A stretch of DNA of 64,000 nucleotides from NCBI RefSeq assembly GCF_028747805.1, contig NZ_CP114887.1, positions 3,266,001 through 3,330,000 of the forward strand, in the 5' to 3' direction. How positions within the stretch are numbered: the first letter of the stretch is position 1; the number at the start of each line of letters is the position of its first letter. Of the stretch, positions 15,322 through 25,695 are shown in pieces. The translations under genes and the position numbers were made by a program. Below the pieces are notes generated by a model that had not been told where the DNA came from, ran no database searches, and was given only the letters and a program-made list of their open reading frames with translations. The stretch is from Solibacillus daqui. GTDB lineage: Bacteria; Bacillota; Bacilli; Bacillales_A; Planococcaceae.

Positions 15322-17826
15322 TTAAAACAACACGTTATACATATGAATAGTAAACTCAGCTTCACCATAAGGCGTTACTTTATTTCCTTCGACTGTTGCC
15401 ATTTTCAGCGTACATTTTTGACCCGATTTATAATATTGCTCGGTAAAATCAAATAACAGTTTCGCTGTACGTTCATGGTTTTGGCCCTGCATATTAAACG
15501 TATAATCGACTTCATTTGAAATACGTTCCCCATCTAAATAAAACGCAAAACGAACAGTATGTGCCATAAACTCTGTAGAAATACTTTGCTCCTGGTACAT
15601 AGGTACTTCAACACGGAAGTTTTTAATAACACGTGATGGCATCGCTACACTAATTTCAACAGATGTCGCTTGTGACGTACGGCGATAATCAATTAACGGT
15701 ATGATTACCTCTTGTGGTGTTGCCCCACCATGTACAAATTGTAAACCTCCGCCACCAACGAAACGGTTAATACCTTTCGCAATAGCTTTCTCCGCGCCTT
15801 GTAATGTCGTAAAGGTTTCTGGCACAGCAATTGCCCCAGCACCAATAACTAAGTTTTCACCAATTATAAAGCGACGATTGCTATCAAATTTCTCGCCGTC
15901 AACACTTGCTACTTTCTCGGCATTTTCAACTTTTGAATTTTGATATAAGAACCCGTGATCTGCCGTAATGAAAATACGTTTCGCCTGCCATCTTGAAAGC
16001 AAATCTACAAGCTTCCCTAAATCATTCGTCGTTCGTTCAACTGCCGCATATGTTTCACGTTCTGATTTAACTGAATCACCCACAGCGTCAATCACGTCAT
16101 GATACACATACACTAAACGTTTACCCTTTAACTGCTCATCTGCTGTAGCACGTGACCAAGACGAAATTTCATCAAATCGGAAGGCAATCGCTTCTGGCAC
16201 ATATTTTTGTAAAATCTTAATACGATTCGTTAAACCATTTGTCGGCTCACCATCTGCTAATACTGTTCTGTTTGGGGCAATCGTCAACGTTTCATGTGGT
16301 AAAAGTGAGGCCATACCGAGCTGTGTATAAGTTGGCAAATTTGCAACGAGTGGACTAATCGTAGCACTACCATTTGCACGTGCATCTAATCGCTCACGCA
16401 GCTCTGCCCCCGCTTCAAAACGTAACGCATCTGAAATAATGACGAATACACGCGTTGATTCCTTTTGCATAATCGGTTCAATATTTTCCCTATAGAAAGC
16501 AACCTGTTTTGGGAGCTTCCCTAGTTCCTCTTGTTCTAAAGTATAGTTCGTTTCTTCCGCTACTTTTGATAAATACTTATTTTCATACCAGTTCGTTAAC
16601 TTTTCAGCTAACTCGTCTAATACTTCTCTATTTTCAAGTTGCATATATCCTACTATAAAACGACGATATGCTTGATCAATTAAATAAAGATTACTTGCAT
16701 ATTGAACATATAACGGAATACGCGTATCATATTGCTTTAACAAAGTTTTATGCATCGTTAAATCTACCACATGTACTAAGACCGTTAAAAGTCCACGAAT
16801 ACGCTCGTTACGATTTGCCCAATGCATGTTTAAACGTTTTTGTAAAATCTCTTTCCAATCCTCTAAATTAGAAGTTTGATGCAGCAGTTCTGTCGTCAGC
16901 TTTTTAATTAATAAAACATCTATAATCGGGAACGTTGAAATGTCCGCATAATGCTCTACTGGACGATCATTTAACAATTCAACAATCGAAAACGACCCTT
17001 CGATTTCTTGCATATATTGCTCTAACACTTCACGGTCCTTCGTTTGTAACCAATCATCTACAAATAATGCGCTGGCATTAGCACGTGTCGTTTCATACTT
17101 TTTCTGCAACGTAGAATCCTCAAACTGCGCATAACGTTGGAAATGGGCATACAAAATATGCTCCATTAAATGTTGTAATGTATATGCCTCAATATGAACA
17201 CCGAAATACTGCCCTAATAAAACAAAGAGTTGCTCTTTACTAAAACGCTTTGCAATCGATTTATATAACTCATTTGAATCTTCTTGTAAGCCAGCCATCA
17301 ATAGATTTTGCGCAATTTTGTCCATATCCGCAACTTGCGCCCCAGTTAATACAGCTAACATCGCATATTCAAATTCACGCTCACTTGCTTGTGGCTTCAA
17401 CACTTTTTTTAGCTTTTCTTTACGCTCAGCACTTTTGAAAAACTCTGGATACTCTTGCATCATTTCACGCAGCAATGTGTCACTCACTTGTAACTGCTCT
17501 GCATATAAAGCTGTTGTATCAGCCTTAAATTCTGTCCCGTACAGTTCCATATCAAGTAAATAATTTTTTTCCTTTTCAGGCTTTGCATATTTCGCATATA
17601 GTAAAAACGATTCGTCTTTTTTCTCTGTTTCAATTTCTATTTTTAACGAGAAGAAATTATTACGTGTCAATGCCCGTACATGAATCGGCTGATCTGCTAG
17701 TTCTTCCTTTAGCGATTCCAACGTATGCTCCCCCTGCTCGTCATACCAAAAAACAACTGTACGGGGCTTGTTCTTTTTATGTAATTCATCTTCTATGCGT
17801 TCTTTTAATAATTGTAATACGTTCAA
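15322..17826 (-). CDS. pglZ: BREX phosphatase-fold protein PglZ
   Basis: 834 residues, TTG start after AAAGGAGC. It carries the alkaline-phosphatase superfamily domain of PglZ: VFVIISDALRFEAGAELRER (about 459, metal-binding Asp) and RIFITADHGFLYQ (about 615, metal-binding Asp-His), followed by GGGGLQFVHGGATPQEVIIP (about 700). The N-terminal 450 residues are helical and contact other BREX subunits in known systems. PglZ is the signature gene of BREX and is required for both methylation and phage exclusion. Its length matches type 1 PglZ (about 800-900). It lies after pglX, with a hairpin in the 188-base gap. Confidence 0.93.
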   Translation of the reverse strand: MNVLQLLKERIEDELHKKNKPRTVVFWYDEQGEHTLESLKEELADQPIHVRALTRNNFFSLKIEIETEKKDESFLLYAKYAKPEKEKNYLLDMELYGTEFKADTTALYAEQLQVSDTLLREMMQEYPEFFKSAERKEKLKKVLKPQASEREFEYAMLAVLTGAQVADMDKIAQNLLMAGLQEDSNELYKSIAKRFSKEQLFVLLGQYFGVHIEAYTLQHLMEHILYAHFQRYAQFEDSTLQKKYETTRANASALFVDDWLQTKDREVLEQYMQEIEGSFSIVELLNDRPVEHYADISTFPIIDVLLIKKLTTELLHQTSNLEDWKEILQKRLNMHWANRNERIRGLLTVLVHVVDLTMHKTLLKQYDTRIPLYVQYASNLYLIDQAYRRFIVGYMQLENREVLDELAEKLTNWYENKYLSKVAEETNYTLEQEELGKLPKQVAFYRENIEPIMQKESTRVFVIISDALRFEAGAELRERLDARANGSATISPLVANLPTYTQLGMASLLPHETLTIAPNRTVLADGEPTNGLTNRIKILQKYVPEAIAFRFDEISSWSRATADEQLKGKRLVYVYHDVIDAVGDSVKSERETYAAVERTTNDLGKLVDLLSRWQAKRIFITADHGFLYQNSKVENAEKVASVDGEKFDSNRRFIIGENLVIGAGAIAVPETFTTLQGAEKAIAKGINRFVGGGGLQFVHGGATPQEVIIPLIDYRRTSQATSVEISVAMPSRVIKNFRVEVPMYQEQSISTEFMAHTVRFAFYLDGERISNEVDYTFNMQGQNHERTAKLLFDFTEQYYKSGQKCTLKMATVEGNKVTPYGEAEFTIHMYNVLF

Positions 17827-17961
17827 TGTGAAGCTCCTTTCTAAAATGAATTATAACGCAACACTTTTATATAAAGCGTGTCTATTATTCAGAATACCAA
17901 TTTGATTATCATCTTTCCTTAATGCATTAGCAGGGGCTAAGGTGTGTTTATTTTATATAGT

Positions 17962-18003
17962 AAAACATTCGTCACACTATAAAAATAGTATAACGAATGT
18001 TTT
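17962..18003 (-). terminator. Hairpin between pglX and pglZ
   Basis: AAAACATTCGT (17962-17972) pairs with ACGAATGTTTT (17993-18003) and an inner stem adds ACTATA/TATAGT-like pairing. On the minus strand the tail is only TTTTACTATA, so it may be a partial terminator that lowers pglZ expression relative to pglX, or an RNA processing or stability element. Confidence 0.55.
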
Positions 18004-18014
18004 AAACTCAGTAA

Positions 18015-21000
18015 CTATTTAATCTTTGCTAAAACACCTTTTCCACCACGATAGAACTTCTCGTAGTTCACCTTCACACCAACATCTAAATCAATTTCGA
18101 TTTCCTCCGCTGCAATTGCGGCTAAACGCTTATCAAACTCACGAAGCTCATCGATTTTCTTTTCAAACGAAACTTTCTCAGTATTTAACTTCTTCTTATC
18201 CGTTGCACTTAAGTTCGGATTCACTAAACGATTTTCTAGGTCGGCAATTTCCTGCTGATACTTCGCTTGAATTTCCTGCAAATGCTCGAAGCGAATTTTT
18301 GCCATTGTGTCAGGTTGATAGCGATGCATGTAGATTAATGCACGTAAACCTTTTTGTTTACCCGAGTCTACTAACCAATAAATAGGATATTTTTGTTTAG
18401 AAGATATACTTTGATACATTTTATTATGATCTAGAATAAATTCATTATAAATATATTTATAAATAATTTCTTCCGGACTCTCATTATTTGAGGTAATGTT
18501 TCCTAAACTTTGCGACAACCATTTTAAATTATCATTTAAATGTGATTCGTTAAACTCTTTTTTCAAGAATATTTTTAACTCATCTACAATATCAAGTTCA
18601 AATAATTTGGATTCTGTTAACATAATAATTTCATTAGATTGATTGATATTTCCGTGATTAAATCTACCAATTCTGCCCCCAATAAAATATGATATTAGCG
18701 CTTTAGCTTCTCTATTTTGATTTACCTCAATTAAAGTTATTGCTTCTTTATCTTCAAAACTGCTAAATAAATTTTCTAAACCATATAATTCTGAGAAATA
18801 TTTATTTATAAGTAAAATATTTTTAGACAATATACTTTTTTCTTTTTCATATTCATCTAAAATGTTTTTGTAGGATTCCCCTAAGTCTTCTCCTTTTAAT
18901 GTTAACAGTCTAGGTAATGAAAAGTCCCATGAAGTTTCTTGAGAATCCCAATTTTTTTTCGCAATCAATACATCTTCTGAAGTTAATTTAGAAATATAAT
19001 CTATTCCTTCAGTATCTGATAAAATAGGTAACTGTTCAATATCACGGATTTGATAATTTAAAGTTGGATTCATATAATTTAATAACTTCTTTGCTACTAC
19101 AGAATTTAAAAATCCTAGGAGATATAATCTAATTTTTGGATCCTTAATAAAAATAACTGGTCCTGCATCTCCGAAAAGGATCCCCTCTATACTTTCCCTA
19201 AATGCAATGTTAGAAGTTGAAACTCTCGACCAAGTAATACCAGGTACAAAATACAATTCTTTATCTCTTAATCGATAATTGGTTGAAGTTTTTTTTATTT
19301 CTTCTCCATCATTTTCTAAATTTACAATGTACTGATTGTTACCGTAGAAAGTTTTTAATTCCCCACCTTTATTTATTGGAAACCATTTATACCCTTGCAT
19401 ATCTATATATGATTTTGAATTATATTTAATCTTTTCTTTTTCAACTTCGTACCATAATCTTAGATGCAAAGGGTCCTTCCCCGTCATAATTCCTGATTTA
19501 ACTTCAAATAAATCACCAAGAGACTTAGAAAATTTATATAATTCCTTTATATTATCTCCAGCCCAAAAACACATTGTTTTATCGGGGTAAAATTGAAACT
19601 CATCTACTTTTTTGATAAAGACATCAACCTTGTTTTTTTGTATTTCATTTAAAAAATATTGTTTCTTTAAATCAGAATTTTTAAGATGGGTTAATTTACA
19701 ATACTTAGAATTATATTGCGGTAAAAAGCTATTTCTTAAAACAAAGGTTGTAGATTGGACTACTTCACCCGAAATCTCTTCAAATGTTCTTGGTCCTAAA
19801 TGTAACATAGTATCTACAGTTCTATTTATAGATATAAACTCCCTTAACTCTTTAAATGTATACAAAAACATCCATGAATGCTGGTTAATTACAGATAAGA
19901 AGCTATTCTTCTTAAAATAATGATTTACCAACATAAATGCCGAAAACAAATCTGCTTTCCCAATACTATAATTTTCTTTTAAGTAATCACTTAAAAATCT
20001 CGTCATTTTACTTGACCCCATATAAGGCGGATTCATCACCACAACATCATATTCATTTCGCATAATCTTCGTTTGATGAATCAATGCCGGCAATACTTGT
20101 TTCGCTATCTCATGTTGCTCGCCATAAAATAAATCTTTAACTGGGTTGTTCTGAATTTTTTCAAGTCGCTCTTCAATAAACGAAATATCACGTTCCGTAA
20201 TATTAATTAATGAACCATATGTTTTCGCATTATGATATTGATCAAAGAAAGCTTTTACGTGGTTGTATTGATCACCTACTTCTTGCTGTGCAATATACGC
20301 AATAACATCTTCTGAAATATGATTTGTTTCCTGAATCGATGCTAATTTTAGTTGAATACCTTCACGTTCTACACTACGTAAGAAGCGTTTCGAATACGAA
20401 GTGGCTTTCATTACTACCGCAAATGCAGCTAATTGATACGCACGGTCATCAATATCTAAACCATATAAGTTATTTTCTAAAATCAGGCGTGGGATATCAC
20501 GTTCTGGGTAGCCGCACTTCTCATAAATTTCATAGAATACTTCAAATGCGTACACTAAAATATGTCCACTACCCATTGCTGGATCTAGTAGCTTAATGTC
20601 TTCTACTTTTAATTCTTTGTTCACAAACGGTGCAATTTTTTCATGAAAGTCTGCTTCTTCGTGTTTGATGAAATATTCCCAGTTATCGATTAAATCTTCG
20701 TCTTCTCGATGTGCTTCTGTCCAATAACGGCCAAGTGAGTTTTGTACCATGTATTGTACAATCCATTTTGGTGTGAATAGCTGTGTTGCAAAAGGGATTT
20801 CTTCTTTTTTATACTTCGATTTTTGCGCAAATACACGGTCTTTTTCTTCAGCGATATAATATTGATACAACCAACCAATCACTTCAATTTCAGAGAAGCT
20901 TTCTGTTAGTTCTTCACTTTGTACTAATGTTTTAATAACTGATTCTGCATCTAATAAGAAGTCCGGTAATAGTAACTCTGTATAATCCTGAATCTGTTCA

Positions 21001-21494
21001 AACATAAACGGCAAAATGCGATTTAACGCATTACATTGTGCCACAAATAAAATACGGTATGCCGCCTCTGTATTACCAGCATTAATTAGCTCGCGTATTT
21101 CTTCGTATTTGATAGTTAAATCCATCGTGTCATATTCAAATAAAATATCCGGATCCACTCGCCCGACACTACTTGATAACACATTCACTCGCTCTGGTAA
21201 GTATTCATGTACTTCCATATAACGAATAGCGATAATTCGGTTAAACCAAGTGTACGCTGCTTCTTCAAGTAATTGCCTATAGCCTTTTTGTTCAAACTGC
21301 TTTTGTAATGCTGAAAATGCAGTTTTCATTGATAGTGAGTACGTTTGACCGTTAATCAGTAATTGTCCAAACTGTTCTTCGATATGTAAACCGTTGTTTT
21401 CATCAATTCCGTATAGCAGTGCTTTTGTCTTGACTTGTTCGATTAACTTACGACGTGACTGTGTCGCAAAGTTTTTAAGTGCTGTTTTGTTCAT
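18015..21494 (-). CDS. pglX: BREX adenine-specific DNA methyltransferase PglX
   Basis: 1159 residues, ATG start. The N6-adenine methyltransferase motifs are motif I DPAMGSGHILVYAFE (about 302) and motif IV NPPYMGSSKM (about 487). The N-terminal 300 residues are the helical PglX N-domain; the target recognition region lies after motif IV. PglX marks the host's BREX site by m6A on one strand. The part encoded at about 18.39-19.99 kb is clearly richer in A/T and in Ile/Asn/Lys than the flanking parts of the same gene. This points to replacement of the recognition region by recombination. No internal stop or obvious homopolymer switch was found. It follows brxC after 48 bases. Confidence 0.93.
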   Translation of the reverse strand: MNKTALKNFATQSRRKLIEQVKTKALLYGIDENNGLHIEEQFGQLLINGQTYSLSMKTAFSALQKQFEQKGYRQLLEEAAYTWFNRIIAIRYMEVHEYLPERVNVLSSSVGRVDPDILFEYDTMDLTIKYEEIRELINAGNTEAAYRILFVAQCNALNRILPFMFEQIQDYTELLLPDFLLDAESVIKTLVQSEELTESFSEIEVIGWLYQYYIAEEKDRVFAQKSKYKKEEIPFATQLFTPKWIVQYMVQNSLGRYWTEAHREDEDLIDNWEYFIKHEEADFHEKIAPFVNKELKVEDIKLLDPAMGSGHILVYAFEVFYEIYEKCGYPERDIPRLILENNLYGLDIDDRAYQLAAFAVVMKATSYSKRFLRSVEREGIQLKLASIQETNHISEDVIAYIAQQEVGDQYNHVKAFFDQYHNAKTYGSLINITERDISFIEERLEKIQNNPVKDLFYGEQHEIAKQVLPALIHQTKIMRNEYDVVVMNPPYMGSSKMTRFLSDYLKENYSIGKADLFSAFMLVNHYFKKNSFLSVINQHSWMFLYTFKELREFISINRTVDTMLHLGPRTFEEISGEVVQSTTFVLRNSFLPQYNSKYCKLTHLKNSDLKKQYFLNEIQKNKVDVFIKKVDEFQFYPDKTMCFWAGDNIKELYKFSKSLGDLFEVKSGIMTGKDPLHLRLWYEVEKEKIKYNSKSYIDMQGYKWFPINKGGELKTFYGNNQYIVNLENDGEEIKKTSTNYRLRDKELYFVPGITWSRVSTSNIAFRESIEGILFGDAGPVIFIKDPKIRLYLLGFLNSVVAKKLLNYMNPTLNYQIRDIEQLPILSDTEGIDYISKLTSEDVLIAKKNWDSQETSWDFSLPRLLTLKGEDLGESYKNILDEYEKEKSILSKNILLINKYFSELYGLENLFSSFEDKEAITLIEVNQNREAKALISYFIGGRIGRFNHGNINQSNEIIMLTESKLFELDIVDELKIFLKKEFNESHLNDNLKWLSQSLGNITSNNESPEEIIYKYIYNEFILDHNKMYQSISSKQKYPIYWLVDSGKQKGLRALIYMHRYQPDTMAKIRFEHLQEIQAKYQQEIADLENRLVNPNLSATDKKKLNTEKVSFEKKIDELREFDKRLAAIAAEEIEIDLDVGVKVNYEKFYRGGKGVLAKIK

Positions 21495-21542
21495 AATTTG
21501 CTCACCTCTTATTAAATAAAGGAAGGGGAAATCCCCTCCCTT

Positions 21543-24500
21543 TTATAAATCAAATTTCAACGTGTTATCTTTTAACTCTTTTAAAAGCTGCTGCTTTAGC
21601 TCTGCCAATAAGTCATCTAACTCTGATTGCGTTTGGATTTCTGTTTTCACTAACATGCCGCGCAATATTTGTGTTGAAATGACCTTCGTACCTTTTTCGC
21701 GTATAACTAGCGGTGGAATAGTGCCAGTTGGTGTTACATCTACTGGATTTACTACTACACGAAGCAATTCATCTTCTTTCTGTTTTGCCGCTTGTTGAAT
21801 TTGTGCTGTCACATCGCGAAGCTCACTTAATTTCATTTGAATCTTAATTAAACTATCAGCTACTACGAGTTGTTGCTGTGCATTTGTAAATCGAGACATC
21901 CTTTCAGCAATTAAGCTACTTACCGCTTCGTTATTTGAATAGTATTCTTGAAGCTCACTTAATTTTTGCTCTAGCTGTTCAATTTGTTTACCTACTGCTT
22001 GCTTTTGTTCCACAACTTCTTTCTCAATCGCTTGTTGTAGTTTTTCAATGGTTTCCGGTATTAAAGGAATAACCTTGTATGGTTCTGACTTTACTAAAAT
22101 ATCTGTTAGCTTCTTTTTCAATAACTTTACTTCATCCGACTGTGTATGAGCTAAATCATTTTGGACTTTAGTCAAAAATTGTACAGCCTCATCAAAACGT
22201 TCAATTGGCGTCTTAAAATAAAAGCTAATTAGCCCTTCTAATTTTTTTAGAGACCCATCCAGGTCATCCTCAGCTTCAATAAATGTCCTTACTAATCGCT
22301 CAGGATCACGAATTTGTAATAAACGTATGATTTCATTTTTTAATGACGTTACTAGTGAATATTCCGGATAAGGATATTGTGAAGAAATAGCTTGCTTGTA
22401 ACGATTTTCAATATTCTCAAGTGGCTCAATGAAGTTTTTATTCATTACAATTGTTAAAGCATTTGCAAATTCTTGATAAGAGTCACCACAATCCAGTCGC
22501 CCGAATAATTTTCTATATATACCAGTGAAGTCTCGACGTACTTTCGGATCAACTTCAATTTCTGGTACCACACGGATTTTATCACGATCTGTTGCACGAT
22601 TTAATTTTGTATAAAAGTCCGCTGCTATAGCTGGGCTAAATAGTTCATCTGTAATCGTAAATTTCAATTTACTATCATGTAATAATGCTAACAAAATACC
22701 GATTGTATCAACTTCCGTCCATCCATATGGAACTAGGCTGTATTTCTCAAGCACTTCTTTTAACGATGGCTTTTGATGTAAATTAATCAGTTCTTCTAAA
22801 TAGCGAAGCACTTCATTGTAAGCTCGAATATTCCCTGTTGTATTCAATAAATCTTGTTGAATACCTTGTTCATATAGACGTTTCCATTCCGTCGTCACAT
22901 TCTTCATCGGAATTGGCTCATCGATATATTCTAAATACTTATATGTGTTTTGTACGAGCATTTCAAATGCATCATTTACTTGCTTTTCAAAGCTACCACG
23001 GAATATACGCTCCTGCATTTGAATATAAAATATTGCTGATTCGCACGCTTTTGCTAATAGCTCTTTTGCTTTTCTATCATAATCATCGACACTTGCTAAT
23101 TTCGTATCATAAATACGGTGCTGGGCTTGTGTCGTACTTGGGTTACGCTTTGCAGATACATAACGACGAATTTGCTCTGATAAACGAATGGCTTCTTCCG
23201 CCTCTGCCACTAGATCTTCGTTTAAATACACAACCATTTGTCCTTCAACAGATTGCAAAGCCGCTTCTGCTGTTGACATAAAGCCTGTAATAACTTGCAT
23301 GGTTAACGGATATTTCATATTCGATTTTGAATAGTTATCAAAGCGTTTATTATATTCAAAAATAAAGCCTTTGCTGTTTGTAAATTTTGCTTTATCGTAC
23401 ATTTCAGAGAAAAATGTCTCTGCTAAGTTTGCCTTGATGATACTCACATTAATGTCTACATTTCGTATCTCACTATTAATTTCTTGTTCCTCGTCAGAAA
23501 GGAATGAATACGTACCGTCCGCATGCTTTTCAATGAACATCGTTTGCTCTAAACGATTTAACGATTCTTTAATCGCTGTTTCGTTTTGCTCAGCATCGAT
23601 GCGTGTTAGCAGTAGCGCTGCAATATTATTTGGTGTTGCTTGGATGTGGTCAACGCCTTTGATTAGATAAAGGACCTTTAAAATATCAACATCTGCTGCA
23701 TATAATCCTTCATTATTAATAGATCGGCTTTCTGCTTTCGTAATCGTTTGCACAATCGTTGACTCTAAGTGCTGACGAATCGTTGGATAAAATTCAGCCA
23801 TTGTTACTAATGTGCCAAGCTCATCATAATTATGCTTAATCGCTGCATCTTGGAACGATTTCAATAATGAACGTTCCCCACGTGACGCGTATGAAGTTCC
23901 TTCACCATGAATACCGATTTTCTCAAGTACAGCTTGTAATAGTTCTACTTGATACGGAACGAACGGATAAATGGCAACAAACTCATCTGTTGATCGATAC
24001 GCTGAACGATATTGTGTTTTCTCTTTATCAAAAGATAAGCGGTTGCGAATTAATTGCTCATTCGGCTCATACATCGTTTCTAATGTTTTTGTACCCGTTC
24101 CTGACTTTTCGAGTAAACGACGCTTTAATACTTCATCAGTATTGGAACTCGATAGATTAATACGTGTTTTGAAGCGGCCTTGGATTTTCGAGAAGCTCGT
24201 TGTATCGACTACGTTTGCTACGGATTTAATGCTTTCTTGCGATGTAATGGCTACCCAAGCTTGTCCATTTGCAGCAGCACCGATTTCTTCCACTACATTT
24301 TGTAAGTCCAACATTAAATTGTTGTCCATACCGATGTATTGACCTACTTCGTCGATTAGGAAAACTAAACGGTAGTCCGAGCCTTTTGACCCGCAATATT
24401 GCGCAATTAATTGCCCTAATTCTTTTGCCGAAATTGAAAATTCTGAGTGTATATTTCTAACTAAAAAATCGGCTGAAACTTTGTCATAACCTAGTTCTTC

Positions 24501-25133
24501 TAATGCTCTTATCATTTTCCCCATTCTAGAACGATATTTAATTCGAAACTTCTGCCATGGTTCATCATACATTTCTTCAATTTTTAAACAAAAAGATCCA
24601 TAATTATTATCCATAGCAAGTTGACGTTCAAAGTCTGCGATCCATAATGTCGTAGAATATCCTAAATGTTCATTGAACATGCGTAAAACCACTTCAATAA
24701 TAGTTTCTTTTTTCACCTGATTTGTTTTTGTAGCTGATTCAGCACCTAAATTAAAAAGTAATGCATCTGAAGGTTTTTCACCTATGTTTTTCATAATACG
24801 TAAAAGATCTTCGTCTTCCACTTTATCTTTAAAGAATTCATAGGGTTCTATTCCATTAATTCTTTTTCCATCTAATAGATATGAAAGAATTTTTAAAAAG
24901 TGTGATTTACCTGAACCAAAAAATCCTGAAATCCAAATTCCAATATCTTTTGAAGGTGTCTTATATACATCTTGATAATTTCTATAAAACTCTTTAATAT
25001 TATCTAAAATCTCTGTTGTTACAACATACTCTTTTAATTCTGTATAAATTGTATTCTGATCCATTTGTCCAGCTTGAACAACACCATTAATTGGACGATT
25101 AATATCCTCTTTAAATATATCTTTAATTATCAT
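21543..25133 (-). CDS. brxC: BREX AAA+ ATPase BrxC
   Basis: 1196 residues, ATG start 10 bases after the brxB stop. A Walker A GFFGSGKSHFLK (about 69) and Walker B LVFLIDEVGQYIG (about 255) mark the STAND/AAA-type ATPase domain of the BrxC/PglY family. Long C-terminal coiled coil (about 1030-1130) and a conserved C-terminal segment follow. Type 1 BrxC is about 1200 residues, so length fits. BrxC is needed for both methylation and exclusion and forms complexes with BrxB and PglZ. The first 200 codons are more AT-rich than the rest. Confidence 0.93.
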   Translation of the reverse strand: MIIKDIFKEDINRPINGVVQAGQMDQNTIYTELKEYVVTTEILDNIKEFYRNYQDVYKTPSKDIGIWISGFFGSGKSHFLKILSYLLDGKRINGIEPYEFFKDKVEDEDLLRIMKNIGEKPSDALLFNLGAESATKTNQVKKETIIEVVLRMFNEHLGYSTTLWIADFERQLAMDNNYGSFCLKIEEMYDEPWQKFRIKYRSRMGKMIRALEELGYDKVSADFLVRNIHSEFSISAKELGQLIAQYCGSKGSDYRLVFLIDEVGQYIGMDNNLMLDLQNVVEEIGAAANGQAWVAITSQESIKSVANVVDTTSFSKIQGRFKTRINLSSSNTDEVLKRRLLEKSGTGTKTLETMYEPNEQLIRNRLSFDKEKTQYRSAYRSTDEFVAIYPFVPYQVELLQAVLEKIGIHGEGTSYASRGERSLLKSFQDAAIKHNYDELGTLVTMAEFYPTIRQHLESTIVQTITKAESRSINNEGLYAADVDILKVLYLIKGVDHIQATPNNIAALLLTRIDAEQNETAIKESLNRLEQTMFIEKHADGTYSFLSDEEQEINSEIRNVDINVSIIKANLAETFFSEMYDKAKFTNSKGFIFEYNKRFDNYSKSNMKYPLTMQVITGFMSTAEAALQSVEGQMVVYLNEDLVAEAEEAIRLSEQIRRYVSAKRNPSTTQAQHRIYDTKLASVDDYDRKAKELLAKACESAIFYIQMQERIFRGSFEKQVNDAFEMLVQNTYKYLEYIDEPIPMKNVTTEWKRLYEQGIQQDLLNTTGNIRAYNEVLRYLEELINLHQKPSLKEVLEKYSLVPYGWTEVDTIGILLALLHDSKLKFTITDELFSPAIAADFYTKLNRATDRDKIRVVPEIEVDPKVRRDFTGIYRKLFGRLDCGDSYQEFANALTIVMNKNFIEPLENIENRYKQAISSQYPYPEYSLVTSLKNEIIRLLQIRDPERLVRTFIEAEDDLDGSLKKLEGLISFYFKTPIERFDEAVQFLTKVQNDLAHTQSDEVKLLKKKLTDILVKSEPYKVIPLIPETIEKLQQAIEKEVVEQKQAVGKQIEQLEQKLSELQEYYSNNEAVSSLIAERMSRFTNAQQQLVVADSLIKIQMKLSELRDVTAQIQQAAKQKEDELLRVVVNPVDVTPTGTIPPLVIREKGTKVISTQILRGMLVKTEIQTQSELDDLLAELKQQLLKELKDNTLKFDL

Positions 25134-25143
25134 GTTTACACCT

Positions 25144-25695
25144 CTAAGAAATTCTTGTTATTTGATATTCATCTTCGTGATTAAATCGACTAAACAAACG
25201 TAAATCTAATCCAGAAAAATATCCTGGATAAAACAAAATCAATGGAGTTCGATAAGCATTATTTGACAACTTTTTCAAAAGATGACTAGATCGAATAAAT
25301 GGATGTACAGTTCCTACACCTGTAATAAACACCAAATCCGCTTCACCTACATTTTCAATAAATGTATCAATTAATAAATGTCGGTCCTCTAAAACTGGCT
25401 GAATAGCTAATAATAACTCTTCAACCCCTTCTTCATTGGCCATCTCTTTTAAATCTTCTAAATCGTCTTCAAATAACGCAAGTAAGAATTCAAACAAATT
25501 AATCTCCTTAATATTTAATGGTGTACGTTTTAGTAAACCTTCTATATATATACGTACAATCAATTCATCTTCTGCTGGATAATCGAATACAAAATGTGGA
25601 ATTTCACTACCAATTCCTGTTGGCGTAGTAAAACCCTCTTGATGAATACGAGCTTCTAATTGCTCTAATCTTTTATAAATCGTCAATATTTCCAC
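25144..25695 (-). CDS. brxB: BREX protein BrxB (DUF1788)
   Basis: 183 residues, GTG start at 25695, overlapping the 3' end of brxA by 23 bases. Sequence features of the DUF1788 family: an N-terminal helical start (IYKRLEQLEARIHQEGF), ADLVFITGVGTVHPFIRSSH (about 130) and LILFYPGYFSGLDLRLFSRF (about 152) followed by the ITRIS end. BrxB bridges BrxC and PglZ in characterised type 1 systems. Order and length (about 190-200 residues) agree. Confidence 0.92.
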   Translation of the reverse strand: MEILTIYKRLEQLEARIHQEGFTTPTGIGSEIPHFVFDYPAEDELIVRIYIEGLLKRTPLNIKEINLFEFLLALFEDDLEDLKEMANEEGVEELLLAIQPVLEDRHLLIDTFIENVGEADLVFITGVGTVHPFIRSSHLLKKLSNNAYRTPLILFYPGYFSGLDLRLFSRFNHEDEYQITRIS

